64,000 nucleotides of DNA from NCBI GenBank assembly GCA_014656175.1, contig BNBX01000002.1, positions 748,776-812,775 on the forward strand. The letters are read 5' to 3'. Both the position numbers and the translations under genes were made by a program. Numbering within the stretch: the stretch's first letter is position 1; each line of letters begins with the position of its first letter. Below, in pieces: positions 53,085-61,223 of this stretch. The notes under the pieces were generated by a model, which worked only from the letters and a program-made list of their open reading frames with translations, had not been told where the DNA came from and searched no databases. The DNA is from Streptomyces werraensis (GTDB lineage: Bacteria; Actinomycetota; Actinomycetes; Streptomycetales; Streptomycetaceae).

Positions 53085-54052
53085 GCGGCGCTCCTCAGCG
53101 CGAGCAGGTCGGACAGGGCGTGCACGGTGCGCAGGGTGGGCACGGGGACGCCGGTGATCTCCGCCAGCTCGACCACGGCCGCGAGCAGCACGTCGAGCTC
53201 CAGCGGCTTGCCGCGTTCCAGGTCCTGCAGGGTGGAGGTGCGGTGGTCGCCGACCCGCTCGGCGCCGGCCAGGCGCCGTTCGATGGAGACGCCGACCTCG
53301 CAGCCGAGCGCGCGGGCGACGGCCAGGGTCTCGGACATCATCGTCTCGATGACCCGGCGGGTGCCGCCGTGCAGGCACATCTGCCGCATGGTGGCCCGCG
53401 CCAGGGCGCTGATCGGGTTGAAGGAGATGTTGCCCAGGAGCTTGAGCCAGATGTCGTTGCGCAGGTCCGGCTCGACCGGGCACTTCAGGCCGCCCGCCCG
53501 CATCGCCTCGCTGAGGGCGAGACAGCGTGCGGAGACGCTGCGGTCGGGTTCGCCGACCGAGAAGCGGGTGCCTTCCACATGGCGGACGACACCGGGCCGC
53601 TCGAGTTCGGTGGCCGCGTACACCACGCAGCCGACGGCCCGTTCGGGCGCGAGCACCGCACTGACCGCGCCGCCGGGGTCCACGCTCTCGAGCCGGCGTC
53701 CGTCGTACGGGCCGCCGTGCCGGTGGAAGTACCACCAGGGGATGCCGTTCTGGGCGGCCACCACGGCCGTCGTGCCGTGCAGCAGCGGCTCGATCAGCGG
53801 CCCGCACGCCGCGTACGAGTTGGCCTTCAGCCCCAGGAACACATAGTCGGCGGGGCCGACCTCGGCGGGGTCGTCGGTGGCGTGAGGACGCGCGGTGAAG
53901 TCCCCGCGCGGGCTGAGCACCCGTACCCCGTCCTGCCTCATGGCCGCCAGATGCGGTCCACGGGCGATGAGATGCACGTCGGCGCCCGCGCGGTGGAGCG
54001 CGGCGCCCACGTAGGCGCCGATCGCACCGGCGCCGAGGACTGCGACTTTCAT
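53081..54052 (-). CDS. 2-dehydropantoate 2-reductase (ketopantoate reductase family)
   Basis: 323 residues. MKVAVLGAGAIGAYVGAALH (Rossmann GxGxxG), VHLIARGPHLAAMRQDG, YVFLGLKANSYAA, PCG-like ALVAAQNGIPWWYFH, and LWLKLLGNISFNPISALARA with the catalytic Lys. Family members reduce ketopantoate with NADPH for pantothenate, but many paralogs act on other 2-keto acids. It is the first gene of the fdh operon (ATGA overlap with the catalytic gene), an unusual partner; a role in formate/C1 or keto-acid metabolism is inference. Confidence 0.88.
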   Translation of the reverse strand: MKVAVLGAGAIGAYVGAALHRAGADVHLIARGPHLAAMRQDGVRVLSPRGDFTARPHATDDPAEVGPADYVFLGLKANSYAACGPLIEPLLHGTTAVVAAQNGIPWWYFHRHGGPYDGRRLESVDPGGAVSAVLAPERAVGCVVYAATELERPGVVRHVEGTRFSVGEPDRSVSARCLALSEAMRAGGLKCPVEPDLRNDIWLKLLGNISFNPISALARATMRQMCLHGGTRRVIETMMSETLAVARALGCEVGVSIERRLAGAERVGDHRTSTLQDLERGKPLELDVLLAAVVELAEITGVPVPTLRTVHALSDLLALRSAA

Positions 54053-54111
54053 GGCGAAGGAAGCTCCGTCCGGTCGAGGGACACCGAAGAACCGGGAGAA
54101 TCGCCGAATCT

Positions 54112-54135
54112 CTGTCGACGAAATATTGTCTACAG
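54112..54135. promoter_or_regulatory. Inverted repeat, candidate GntR operator of the fdh/transporter region
   Basis: CTGTCGAC (54112-54119), eight bases, GTCTACAG (54128-54135); the arms differ by one base. It lies in the 179-base gap between divergent operon starts (54052, 54232). TACAGT (54131-54136) fits a -10. The left arm with the next four bases, CTGTCGACGAAA, recurs with one change before the GntR gene at 56873. Confidence 0.5.
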
Positions 54136-54231
54136 TATGGAAGGAGAGGCGACAAGGCTTTGTGCAGTACCGGTGGTTGTCCGCTCAACAGTCTTCTCAA
54201 GGAGCGGGGCGCTCCCTACGGTTGGGGACTC

Positions 54232-55584
54232 ATGAGTCCCCCCGTCGCACCGCCGGGCTGGAGCCGCTGGCTCGTCCCGCCCGCCGCACTCGCCGTACAC
54301 CTCTCCATCGGCCAGGCCTACGCGTGGAGCGTGTTCAAGCCGCCGCTCGAATCCGCGCTCGACCTCAGCGGCACCCAGAGCGCGCTGCCCTTCCAGCTCG
54401 GCATCGTCATGCTCGGCCTGTCCGCGGCCTTCGGCGGCACCCTCGTCGAACGCCGGGGCCCGCGCTGGGCGATGACCGTCGCCCTGATCTGCTTCTCCTC
54501 CGGCTTCCTGCTCTCCGCGCTGGGCGCGGCCACCGAGCAGTACTGGCTCATCGTCCTCGGCTACGGCTTCGTCGGCGGCATCGGCCTGGGCATCGGCTAC
54601 ATCTCGCCCGTCTCCACGCTCATCAAGTGGTTCCCGGACCGGCCCGGCATGGCCACCGGCATCGCCATCATGGGCTTCGGCGGCGGCGCGCTGATCGCCT
54701 CCCCCTGGTCGGCGCAGATGCTCGAATCGTTCGGCACCGACAACGTTGGCATCGCGTACGCCTTCCTCGTGCACGGGCTGACGTACGCCGTCTTCATGTC
54801 GCTCGGCGTGCTGCTGGTGCGGGTGCCGCCCACCGCGCGGCCGAAGGCCGACGCGCCCGCCGTCACCGCCGGACCGCAGGTCTCCGCCCGCTCCGCCGTG
54901 CGCACCCCGCAGTTCTGGCTGCTGTGGCTCGTGCTCTGCATGAACGTGACCGCCGGCATCGGCATCCTGGAGAAGGCCGCGCCGATGATCACCGACTTCT
55001 TCGCGGACAGCTCCGCGCCGGTGTCCGCCACGGCCGCCGCCGGGTTCGTCGCCCTGCTGTCCGCCGCCAACATGGCGGGACGCATCGGCTGGTCCACCAC
55101 CTCCGACCTCATCGGCCGGAAGAACATCTACCGCGTCTACCTCGGCGTCGGCGCGCTGATGTACGCCCTCATCTGGTCGCTGGGCGACTCCTCCAAGCCG
55201 CTGTTCGTGCTGGCCGCGCTCGTCATCCTCTCCTTCTACGGGGGCGGCTTCGCGACCGTGCCGGCGTACCTGAAGGACCTCTTCGGCACCTATCAGGTGG
55301 GCGCCATCCACGGCCGGCTGCTCACCGCCTGGTCCACCGCCGGCGTCCTCGGGCCGCTCATCGTCAACTGGGTCGCCGACCGCCAGGAGGAGGCCGGCAA
55401 GCACGGCCCGTCCCTGTACGGAGTCTCCCTGCTCGTCATGATCGGGCTGCTCGCCGTCGGCTTCGTCGCCAACGAACAGGTCCGCCCCGTCCACCCACGT
55501 CACCACGAACCGGCCGCCGACGCGTCGGCCACCACGTCCGAGGAGGTCGCCGATGACCGGCGAGAGCAGCCCGAGTCAGCCTGA
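54232..55584 (+). CDS. OFA-family MFS transporter (oxalate/formate antiporter type)
   Basis: 450 residues, twelve hydrophobic segments. Family marks: AALAVHLSIGQAYAWSVFKP, LGYGFVGGIGLGIGYISPVS, TLIKWFPDRPGMATGIAIMG, and RTPQFWLLWLVLCMNVTAGI. OFA transporters move oxalate, formate, lactate or related acids. Its position divergent from a formate dehydrogenase operon suggests formate. The ribosome site is weak. A 46-residue membrane gene overlaps its 3' end. Confidence 0.9.
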   Translation: MSPPVAPPGWSRWLVPPAALAVHLSIGQAYAWSVFKPPLESALDLSGTQSALPFQLGIVMLGLSAAFGGTLVERRGPRWAMTVALICFSSGFLLSALGAATEQYWLIVLGYGFVGGIGLGIGYISPVSTLIKWFPDRPGMATGIAIMGFGGGALIASPWSAQMLESFGTDNVGIAYAFLVHGLTYAVFMSLGVLLVRVPPTARPKADAPAVTAGPQVSARSAVRTPQFWLLWLVLCMNVTAGIGILEKAAPMITDFFADSSAPVSATAAAGFVALLSAANMAGRIGWSTTSDLIGRKNIYRVYLGVGALMYALIWSLGDSSKPLFVLAALVILSFYGGGFATVPAYLKDLFGTYQVGAIHGRLLTAWSTAGVLGPLIVNWVADRQEEAGKHGPSLYGVSLLVMIGLLAVGFVANEQVRPVHPRHHEPAADASATTSEEVADDRREQPESA

Positions 55585-55693
55585 GCCCTCCCGTCGCGCG
55601 CTGATCGCCTTCTCCTGGCTGTGGGTGGGCCTCCCGCTCGCCTACGGACTGTACGAGCTGGTGCGGAAGGCGACGCAGCTGTTCACCGGGTGA
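55553..55693 (+). CDS. MFS transporter small subunit
   Basis: 46 residues: TGESSPSQPEPSRRAL, then one hydrophobic helix IAFSWLWVGLPLAYGLYELV and a short KATQLFTG end. GAGGAGG lies six bases before the ATG, inside the transporter gene, and the frames overlap by 32 bases. Tiny genes of this type are known next to OFA-family transporters in actinobacteria. It probably sits beside the transporter in the membrane; its function there is unclear. Confidence 0.85.
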   Translation: MTGESSPSQPEPSRRALIAFSWLWVGLPLAYGLYELVRKATQLFTG

Positions 55694-55861
55694 CCGGCCG
55701 GCGGTGAAGGGGACGGGCGCGGGGACGCCCGGCGCCGGCCCCTCGGGGCTGACGGAAGGCGACAAGCCTCGCGCCCGTTTCCTGTCGCTTCACCTGCGCT
55801 CGTACCCGTGAGTCACTGATCAGACTGGTGCATCCCGCAACCGGATCACGAGGGGATCACC

Positions 55862-56809
55862 ATGAGCGGCTCGCGCATCACCGCCGTCGGCCACTACCAG
55901 CCCGCCCGGGTCCTGACCAACGAGGACCTGGCGGGCATGGTCGACACCAGCGACGCGTGGATCACCAGCCGCGTGGGCATCCGTACCCGCCACATCGCCG
56001 GGCCGGACGAGCCCGTCGACGAACTCGCCGCGCACGCCGCCGCCAAGGCGCTCGCCGCGGCCGGGCGGACGCCCGAGGAGATCGACCTGGTCCTGGTCGC
56101 CACCTCCACGGCGATCGACCGCTCGCCCAACATGGCGGCCCGCGTCGCCGCCCGCCTCGGCATGCCGGGCCCCGCCGTCATGGACATCAACGTGGTGTGC
56201 GCCGGCTTCACCCACGCCCTCGCCACCGCCGACCACGCCGTGCGGGCCGGCGGGGCGGAGCGGGTGCTGGTGATCGGCGCCGACAAGATGTCCGACGTCA
56301 CCGACTGGACCGACCGCACCACCTGCGTCCTGGTCGGCGACGGGGCGGGCGCGGCCGTCGTGGAGGCGGCGGCGCCGGGAGCGGAGGACGGCATCGGTCC
56401 GGTGCTGTGGGGCTCGGTGCCGGAGATGGGCAACGCGGTGCGGATCGAGGGGACTCCGCCGCGGTTCGCGCAGGAGGGGCAGAGCGTCTACCGCTGGGCG
56501 ACCACCCGGCTGCCGGAGTTCGCCCGGCTCGCCTGCCGGAAGGCCGGGCTGACGCCCGAGGACCTCGCCGCGGTGGTGCTGCACCAGGCCAACCTGCGGA
56601 TCGTGGAGCCCCTCGCACGCCGGATCGGCGCCGTCAACGCCGTCGTCGCGCGGGACGTCGTCGACTCCGGCAACACGTCCGCCGCGAGCATCCCGCTCGC
56701 CTTCTCCAAACTCGTCGAGCAGGGCGCGGTGTCGAGCGGGGACCCTGTACTGCTGTTCGGCTTCGGCGGCAACCTGTCCTACGCGGGGCAGGTCGTGCGC
56801 TGCCCGTGA
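55862..56809 (+). CDS. Beta-ketoacyl-ACP synthase III (FabH-like)
   Basis: 315 residues. SRITAVGHYQPARVLTNEDL start, DAWITSRVGIRTRHIAGPD, catalytic Cys in VMDINVVCAGFTHALATAD, His in VVLHQANLRIVEP, and Asn in VDSGNTSAASIPLAF. The triad Cys-His-Asn is complete. Housekeeping FabH in Streptomyces sits in a fatty-acid operon; this copy is alone, so a secondary FabH with unknown acyl-CoA substrate. GAGGGG lies before the ATG. The 167-base gap before it holds a GCCCC/GGGGC hairpin after the transporter genes. Confidence 0.9.
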   Translation: MSGSRITAVGHYQPARVLTNEDLAGMVDTSDAWITSRVGIRTRHIAGPDEPVDELAAHAAAKALAAAGRTPEEIDLVLVATSTAIDRSPNMAARVAARLGMPGPAVMDINVVCAGFTHALATADHAVRAGGAERVLVIGADKMSDVTDWTDRTTCVLVGDGAGAAVVEAAAPGAEDGIGPVLWGSVPEMGNAVRIEGTPPRFAQEGQSVYRWATTRLPEFARLACRKAGLTPEDLAAVVLHQANLRIVEPLARRIGAVNAVVARDVVDSGNTSAASIPLAFSKLVEQGAVSSGDPVLLFGFGGNLSYAGQVVRCP

Positions 56810-56872
56810 GCCCGGGGCATGACGCGGGTGTGACGAGGGCAACCCGGACGGGGTGCGGCGGCGCGCCGTAGA

Positions 56873-56884
56873 CTGTAGACGAAA
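56873..56884. promoter_or_regulatory. Candidate GntR autoregulatory site
   Basis: CTGTAGACGAAA matches CTGTCGACGAAA at 54112 in 11 of 12 places and overlaps a -10-like TAGACT (56869-56874), about 70 bases before the GntR gene. The longer string ACTGTAGACGA also matches the minus-strand form of the 54126 arm (ACTGTAGACAA). Confidence 0.5.
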
Positions 56885-56955
56885 GACAATCACCCAGGAC
56901 GTGTACGGCGTCACCGTTCACGACGGACGCGCGGCGTCGCCGAAGAGGGGGACCG

Positions 56956-57633
56956 ATGTTGTCGACAGGACTGCCCCACGGGGCGGTGCCCCGTCTCGAG
57001 CGGCCGGGCCCGCTGCGCGACCGTGTCTACGAGGCACTGCTCGAGCTCATCACCACCCGCGCCCTCCAGCCGGGCCAGCACCTCGTCGAGAGCGAACTCG
57101 CCGGTCACCTCGGCGTGTCCCGTCAGCCGGTGCGCGAGGCGCTCCAGCGTCTCAACACCGAAGGGTGGGTCGATCTGCGGCCCGCGCAGGGCGCGTTCGT
57201 GCACGAGCCGACGGAGGAGGAGGCCGACCAGCTCCTCACCGTGCGCACGCTGCTGGAGGCGGAGGCGGCCCGGCTCGCCGCGAGCAACGCCGGCAGCGAG
57301 GGCGTCCGGGCGCTGGAAGAGATCCTCGCCGAGGGCCTCAAGGCCGTCGAGGCGGACGACGTGGACGCGGCGGTGGCGCTCAACGCCCGTTTCCACGCCA
57401 AGGTGATGGAGCTCGCGGGCAACGCGGTCCTCGCCGAGCTGGCCGCCCAGGTGGACCGGCGGGTGCGCTGGTACTACACGCCCGTCGCCCGGCAGCGCGG
57501 CGAGCAGTCCTGGATCGAGCACCGCGAGCTGATCGCCGCGATCGCCGCGCGGGACGAACAGTCGGCCACGCGGCTGATGCGGGAACACACCGAGCACACG
57601 CGGCGCTCGTACCACGCGCGAGAGGACTCCTGA
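56956..57633 (+). CDS. GntR-family regulator, FCD (FadR) type
   Basis: 225 residues. Winged HTH: PLRDRVYEALLELITTRALQ, VESELAGHLGVSRQPVREAL, QRLNTEGWVDLRPAQGAF; then an all-helical FCD domain with the metal-binding pattern ALNARFHAKVMELAGN, EHRELIAAIAARDE and MREHTEHTRRSY (Asp and three His). Ligands of such proteins are often organic acids. The shared promoter motif links it to itself and to the formate dehydrogenase/transporter genes. ATG 56956 follows GAGGGGG. Confidence 0.92.
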   Translation: MLSTGLPHGAVPRLERPGPLRDRVYEALLELITTRALQPGQHLVESELAGHLGVSRQPVREALQRLNTEGWVDLRPAQGAFVHEPTEEEADQLLTVRTLLEAEAARLAASNAGSEGVRALEEILAEGLKAVEADDVDAAVALNARFHAKVMELAGNAVLAELAAQVDRRVRWYYTPVARQRGEQSWIEHRELIAAIAARDEQSATRLMREHTEHTRRSYHAREDS

Positions 57634-57774
57634 AGGGCTTTCGCCCGGCCTGAGCGGGATTGTCCCGTCCCCGCACACCCCTCTTTGTCCTGAGAGTGGA
57701 AAAAGTAGGGGGCAATTCCTGCGCGACTTCTTCCCACCCCCGGCAGGCGCTGCTACTTTCCCATCCGAAAGCAC

Positions 57775-57788
57775 GCCACGTATGTGGC
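57775..57788. promoter_or_regulatory. Palindrome before the ROK gene, possible operator
   Basis: GCCAC-GTAT-GTGGC, five-base arms, 42 bases before the start of the ROK regulator. A CTTTC..GAAAG repeat lies just upstream (57747-57770). May be a self-control site; unproven. Confidence 0.35.
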
Positions 57789-57829
57789 CGGAACCCGGCG
57801 CGCACAGCCGATGAGGCGGGGAGGGGCTC

Positions 57830-59020
57830 GTGAGACGCATGACAGCGCGACCCGCGAACGCCCATCAGGCACGACTGCTACGGCTGTTGCGCGACGGAGG
57901 ACCCAACTCCCGCGCCCAGCTGGGCGACCAGGTCGACCTGTCCCGGTCGAAACTGGCCGTGGAGGTGGACCGGCTGCTGGAGACGGAACTCGTCGTGGCC
58001 GACGGACTCGCCGCCTCGCGCGGCGGACGCCGCTCCCACAACATCCGTCTCAACCCGCACCTGCGCCTCCTCGGCGTCGACATCGGCGCGACCTCGGTCG
58101 ACGTCGCCGTCACCAACGCCGAGCTGGAGATCCTCGGTCACATCAACCAGCCGATGGACGTGCGCGAGGGACCGGTCGCGGTCTTCGAGCAGGTGCTGTC
58201 CATGGCCGCCAAGCTGAGGGCCACCGGGCTCGCGGAAGGGTTCGACGGCGCCGGCATCGGCGTCCCCGGTCCGGTCCGCTTCCCCGAGGGCATCCCGGTC
58301 GCGCCGCCGATCATGCCCGGCTGGGACGGCTTCCCCGTGCGGGAGGCGCTCAGCCAGGAACTCGGCTGCCCGGTCATGGTCGACAACGACGTGAACCTCA
58401 TGGCGCTGGGGGAGCAGCACGCGGGAGTCGCCCGCACCGTCGCCGACTTCCTCTGCGTCAAGATCGGCACCGGCATCGGCTGCGGCATCGTCGTCGGCGG
58501 TGAGGTGTACCGCGGTACGACGGGCAGCGCGGGCGACATCGGGCACATCCAGGCCGTGCCCGACGGACGCCCGTGCGCCTGCGGAAACCGCGGCTGCCTG
58601 GAGGCGCACTTCTCCGGCGCGGCCCTCGCGCGGGACGCCACGGAGGCCGCCGAGCAGCAGCGCTCGCCCGAACTCGCCGCCCGGCTGGAGACGAACGGCA
58701 CGCTCAGCGCCGTCGACGTCGCCGCCGCGGCCGCCGCCGGTGACGCCACCGCCCTCGACCTGATCCGCGAGGGCGGCAACCGCACCGGGCAGGTCATCGC
58801 CGGCCTGGTCAGCTTCTTCAACCCCGGCCTGGTGGTGATCGGCGGCGGGGTGACCGGCCTCGGCCACACCCTGCTCGCCGCGATCCGCACCCAGGTCTAC
58901 CGGGGCTCGCTGCCCCTGGCCACGGGCAACCTCCCCATCGTCCTGGGCGAGCTGGGCCCCGCCGCCGGCGTCATCGGCGCGGCCCGCCTCATCAGCGACC
59001 ACCTGTTCTCACCCGCCTGA
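57830..59020 (+). CDS. ROK-family transcriptional repressor
   Basis: 396 residues. N-terminal winged HTH: HQARLLRLLRDGGPNSRAQL, GDQVDLSRSKLAVEVDRLLE; then a ROK sugar-kinase-like domain with LLGVDIGATSVDVAVTNAEL, FDGAGIGVPGPVRFPEGIPV, KIGTGIGCGIVVGGEVYRGT and the zinc motif CACGNRGCLEAH. NagC/XylR-type repressors bind sugars or sugar phosphates. It precedes a sugar ABC operon across a 680-base gap, and probably controls it. GTG 57830 follows GGAGG by five bases; ATG 57839 is an alternative. Confidence 0.9.
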   Translation: MRRMTARPANAHQARLLRLLRDGGPNSRAQLGDQVDLSRSKLAVEVDRLLETELVVADGLAASRGGRRSHNIRLNPHLRLLGVDIGATSVDVAVTNAELEILGHINQPMDVREGPVAVFEQVLSMAAKLRATGLAEGFDGAGIGVPGPVRFPEGIPVAPPIMPGWDGFPVREALSQELGCPVMVDNDVNLMALGEQHAGVARTVADFLCVKIGTGIGCGIVVGGEVYRGTTGSAGDIGHIQAVPDGRPCACGNRGCLEAHFSGAALARDATEAAEQQRSPELAARLETNGTLSAVDVAAAAAAGDATALDLIREGGNRTGQVIAGLVSFFNPGLVVIGGGVTGLGHTLLAAIRTQVYRGSLPLATGNLPIVLGELGPAAGVIGAARLISDHLFSPA

Positions 59021-59699
59021 CCCTCGCCGGGCGGCCCCCCGCACCCGGCACCCAGCACCCCCCGGCGCGGGCGCCCCGCCCGCACCGGCCGGCACCACCT
59101 CGGCGCGGGTCCGCCCGCGCCGGCCCGATCGGCACCACCCGTCGGCACGGGTCCGCCCGTACCGGCGTGCACGGCACAGCGCCGGTGCGACCGCCAGCCG
59201 CACAGGCACGCAGCACGACCCGCCGGGGCGGAAGCCACCCGTTCCGGCAGACAAGGCACCACCGCCGGCGCGGTCTCGCCGCCCGCGTCGGCGCGCGGCA
59301 CGACCCGTGCGGGTGTGACGGCCACGCACCCGTACGCAGCACGGCCCGCCGGGGCGGAAGCCGCCCGTTCCGGCAGGCAAGTCACCACCGCCGGCGCGGG
59401 CGCCACCCCGCTTCCGGCGTGCGCAGCACCACCGCGCCGGTGCGACCGCCACCCGCGCCTGCGCGCAGACCGCACGACCCGCCGGGCCGGAAGCCGCCCG
59501 TCCCGTCGGGAAGCCGCACCACCCGCCCACGCGGGGCGTCGCCCCGCACCCCCGCCGGCCCGCGGGCGCCATCCCGTACCGGCACGAGCCGCACCACCCG
59601 CCCCGAACACCACCCACACCGCCGCCGCTCCGCTTCGCCCTGCCCGAAAACTCTTGCCCCGCGAGGGGCCGTCGGCCACGCACGCCGAGGGGAATCCGC
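59021..59699. other. 679-base gap with no gene, filled with repeats
   Basis: Between the ROK gene and the ABC operon. It is about four fifths G/C, with no ribosome site or codon pattern of a gene; minus-strand open frames are Gly/Arg-rich shadows of the repeats. Two repeat types are seen: a roughly 40-base unit twice (about 59091-59125 and 59131-59165) and a roughly 127-base unit three times (59161-59540). The last 100 bases (59600-59699) should hold the operon promoter, but no clear hexamers are seen. Confidence 0.75.
59161..59540. repeat. Three degenerate tandem copies of a ~127-bp unit
   Basis: Units begin near 59161, 59287 and 59414. The best kept part, 64 bases, is at 59209-59272 and 59336-59399 with four mismatches; a third, shorter copy is at about 59472-59511. 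Common words: CCGGCGTGC at unit start, GCGCCGGTGCGACCGCCA in units 1 and 3, CCCGCCGGGGCGGAAGCC in units 1 and 2. Confidence 0.8.
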
Positions 59700-61223
59700 A
59701 TGGCACCAGAACCACCGCTGCTCAGCATGTCCGGCATCACCAAGTCGTTCCCGGGAGTCCGGGCCCTGGACGGGGTCGACCTCGACGTCCAGGCCGGCGA
59801 GGTGCACTGTCTGCTCGGCCAGAACGGCGCCGGGAAGTCCACACTCATCAAGGTGCTGGCCGGCGCCCACCAGCCCGACACGGGCACGATCAGCTGGCGC
59901 GGCGACGAGGTCACCCTGCGCTCGCCGATCGCCGCCATGCGCCTGGGCATCGCCACCATCTACCAGGAACTCGACCTGGTGGAGCACCTGTCCGTCGCCG
60001 AGAACGTCCACCTCGGCCACGAACCCACCGCAGCCGGCTTCGTCGTCCGCGGAAGGGCGGCCCGCGCGTCCACCGCGGACCTGCTGAAGCGCCTCGGGCA
60101 TCCCGAGATCGACCCCGGCCGTCTGGTCGGCGACCTCTCCGCCGCGCACCAGCAGATCGTGTCCATGGCCCGCGCCCTCTCCCACGACGTGCGGCTCATC
60201 GTGATGGACGAGCCGTCCGCCGCCCTCGACCCGGACGAAGTCGACAACCTCTTCCGCATCGTCGGCGACCTGACCGCCGCCGGCGTCGCCGTCGTCTACA
60301 TCTCCCACCGCCTGGAGGAGATCCGCCGCATCGGCGACCGCGTGACCGTGCTGAAGGACGGCCGCGCGGTGGCCCGCGGGCTGCCCGCCAAGTCGACGCC
60401 CACCAGCGAGGTGGTGTCGCTGATGACGGGCCGGAACGTCGAGTACGTCTTCCCGCCCCGGCCCGACTCCCCGCAGGCCGAGACCGCCGAACCGGTCCTC
60501 ACCGTGGAAAACCTGTCCCGGCGGGGCGAGTTCGCCCCGCTCGACCTCCAGGTGCGCCCGGGCGAGATCGTGGGCCTCGCGGGCCTCGTCGGGTCCGGGC
60601 GCTCGGAGATCCTCGAGACCATCTACGGCGCCCGCAAGCCCGACACCGGCCGCGTCCTCGTCGACGGCTCGCCCCTGCGCCCCGGCAGCGTCCGCGCCGC
60701 CGTCCGCGCGGGCCTCGGACTCGCCCCCGAGGAACGCAAGGCGCAGGCCCTGCTGATGCTGGAGTCGGTCACCCGCAACGTGTCCGTCTCCTCCATGTCC
60801 CGCTTCGCGCGAGCCGGATGGATCGACCGCGGCGCCGAACTGAGGGCGGCGCGCGCGGCGGTCCGGGAGCTGTCCCTGCGGCCCGACAACCCCGACGTGC
60901 CCGTGCGCACCCTGTCCGGCGGCAACCAGCAGAAGGCCGTCCTCGCCCGCTGGCTGCTGCGCGGCTGCCGGGTGCTGCTGCTCGACGAACCCACCCGCGG
61001 CGTCGACGTCGGCGCGCGGGCCGAACTGTACGCCGTCGTCCGGCGGCTGGCGGACGAAGGGCTCGCCGTGCTGCTGGTCTCCAGCGAGGTGCCCGAGGTC
61101 CTCGGTCTCGCCGACCGCGTGCTGGTGCTGCGCGAGGGCTCCGTCGTCCACACGGCGCCCGCCCGCGAACTCGACGAACACCGTGTACTCGACCTGGTCA
61201 TGGAAGGAAGCCCGGCGTCATGA
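59700..61223 (+). CDS. Sugar ABC transporter ATPase, RbsA type (two domains)
   Basis: 507 residues. Two ABC domains: first with VHCLLGQNGAGKSTLIKVLA, LSAAHQQIVSMARALS in place of LSGGQ, and LIVMDEPSAALDP; second with IVGLAGLVGSGRSEILETIY, the degenerate Walker A typical of RbsA/MglA proteins, then RTLSGGNQQKAVLARWLLRG and LLLDEPTRGVDVG. Energises import of a monosaccharide or polyol. First gene of the ABC operon; stop overlaps the permease start by ATGA. Confidence 0.93.
   Translation: MAPEPPLLSMSGITKSFPGVRALDGVDLDVQAGEVHCLLGQNGAGKSTLIKVLAGAHQPDTGTISWRGDEVTLRSPIAAMRLGIATIYQELDLVEHLSVAENVHLGHEPTAAGFVVRGRAARASTADLLKRLGHPEIDPGRLVGDLSAAHQQIVSMARALSHDVRLIVMDEPSAALDPDEVDNLFRIVGDLTAAGVAVVYISHRLEEIRRIGDRVTVLKDGRAVARGLPAKSTPTSEVVSLMTGRNVEYVFPPRPDSPQAETAEPVLTVENLSRRGEFAPLDLQVRPGEIVGLAGLVGSGRSEILETIYGARKPDTGRVLVDGSPLRPGSVRAAVRAGLGLAPEERKAQALLMLESVTRNVSVSSMSRFARAGWIDRGAELRAARAAVRELSLRPDNPDVPVRTLSGGNQQKAVLARWLLRGCRVLLLDEPTRGVDVGARAELYAVVRRLADEGLAVLLVSSEVPEVLGLADRVLVLREGSVVHTAPARELDEHRVLDLVMEGSPAS

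Noticed and set aside
59009..59959. Minus-strand Gly/Arg/Cys-rich protein in the repeat region
   Set aside because: The peptide repeats merely mirror the DNA repeats, there is no ribosome site, and the frame runs into the ABC ATPase gene.
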